From: Mycteria americana
Taxonomy: Eukaryota > Chordata > Aves > Ciconiiformes > Ciconiidae
DNA length: 64,000 bases
Assembly (NCBI RefSeq): GCF_035582795.1
Contig: NC_134390.1
Coordinates: forward strand, 1,875,560-1,939,559
Reading direction: 5' to 3'
Positions within the stretch are counted from its first letter, which is position 1; every line of letters begins with the position of its first letter. Under the pieces are notes generated by a model. The model made no database searches. It was given only the letters and a program-made list of their open reading frames with translations, and was not told the origin of the DNA. Positions 63,819 to 64,000 of this stretch are shown here, in pieces. The position numbers and the translations under genes are program-made.

Positions 63819-63933
63819 ATGGCCGCCCCCCCGCCGCTGCCGCCGCCGCCCCGCGCCCGCCGCCCCTCGCCGCCGTCCGCCGCCGCCATCCTGCTCGCCC
63901 TGCTCCTGGCCGGGGCGCTCGGCGGAGCCCGCG
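63819..63933 (+). CDS. ACVR1B: Activin receptor type-1B (ALK4), first coding exon (gene continues beyond window)
   Basis: ATG in a good context (CGCC-ATGG) opens 38 codons plus one base, ending at a consensus donor CGCG|GTAAGTGG. The peptide begins MAAPPPLPPPPRARRP and continues with a hydrophobic ILLALLLAGALGG signal peptide, ending GAR before the split Gly codon; human ACVR1B exon 1 similarly encodes only the signal peptide and ends near PRG. Identification rests on this architecture and on position immediately downstream of ACVRL1. ALK4 is the type I receptor for activin, GDF and nodal ligands, signalling through SMAD2/3. The rest of the gene is outside the window. Confidence 0.8.
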
Positions 63934-64000
63934 GTAAGTGGTGGCCCCCGGGCCCGGCCCGCACCGGGCACAACATGGCGGCGCGCCGCCCCGCCCCCGC

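Overview
This window is GC-rich vertebrate nuclear DNA with spliced genes, and it most resembles an avian (sauropsid) microchromosome. Introns are short, CpG-rich blocks are many, recognisable interspersed repeats are almost absent, and several kilobases are minisatellite. The gene order FIGNL2 (-), ANKRD33 (+), ACVRL1 (+), ACVR1B (+) matches the human 12q13 order as I know it. The species call is inference; the gene calls rest on protein motifs and exon phases read from the sequence.

Layout. 1-4322 (-): FIGNL2 final exon, with one uninterrupted 733-codon coding region (2110-4311) and a long AU-rich 3' UTR carrying let-7 target sites. 4323-19658: presumed FIGNL2 intron 1, containing a 25-bp minisatellite (14249-15015) and many AT-rich islands that look like candidate enhancers. 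19.2-20.15 kb: CpG island with a probable FIGNL2 first-exon donor and a GGGGCY hexanucleotide array. 20.15-21.09 kb: a further minisatellite. 21.1-42.0 kb: intergenic, no gene recognised; it holds a MIR-type SINE relic, a DR5-containing nuclear-receptor motif cluster, a SOX-dimer palindrome and a triple TGATTTAT cluster. 42.03-42.59 kb: a 20-bp minisatellite with a 140-bp higher-order period. 45.5-48.56 kb: ANKRD33, four coding exons, 452 residues. About 52.0-62.6 kb: ACVRL1 (ALK1), nine coding exons, 492 residues; its intron 7 is almost wholly a 16-bp minisatellite. 63819-63933: first coding exon of ACVR1B (ALK4), running off the right edge.

The genes do not form one pathway. FIGNL2 is a fidgetin-family AAA protein linked to microtubules. 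ANKRD33 is a photoreceptor ankyrin protein. ACVRL1 and ACVR1B are tandem paralogous TGF-beta-superfamily type I receptor kinases signalling mainly through SMAD1/5/8 and SMAD2/3 respectively.

The most notable observation is that ACVRL1 intron 7 is 1095 bp (a multiple of three), nearly all minisatellite, and open in the kinase reading frame, so its retention would insert 365 residues into the activation region without a stop. No new multi-gene system was found. All enhancer statements rest on motif reading alone; conservation could not be tested.
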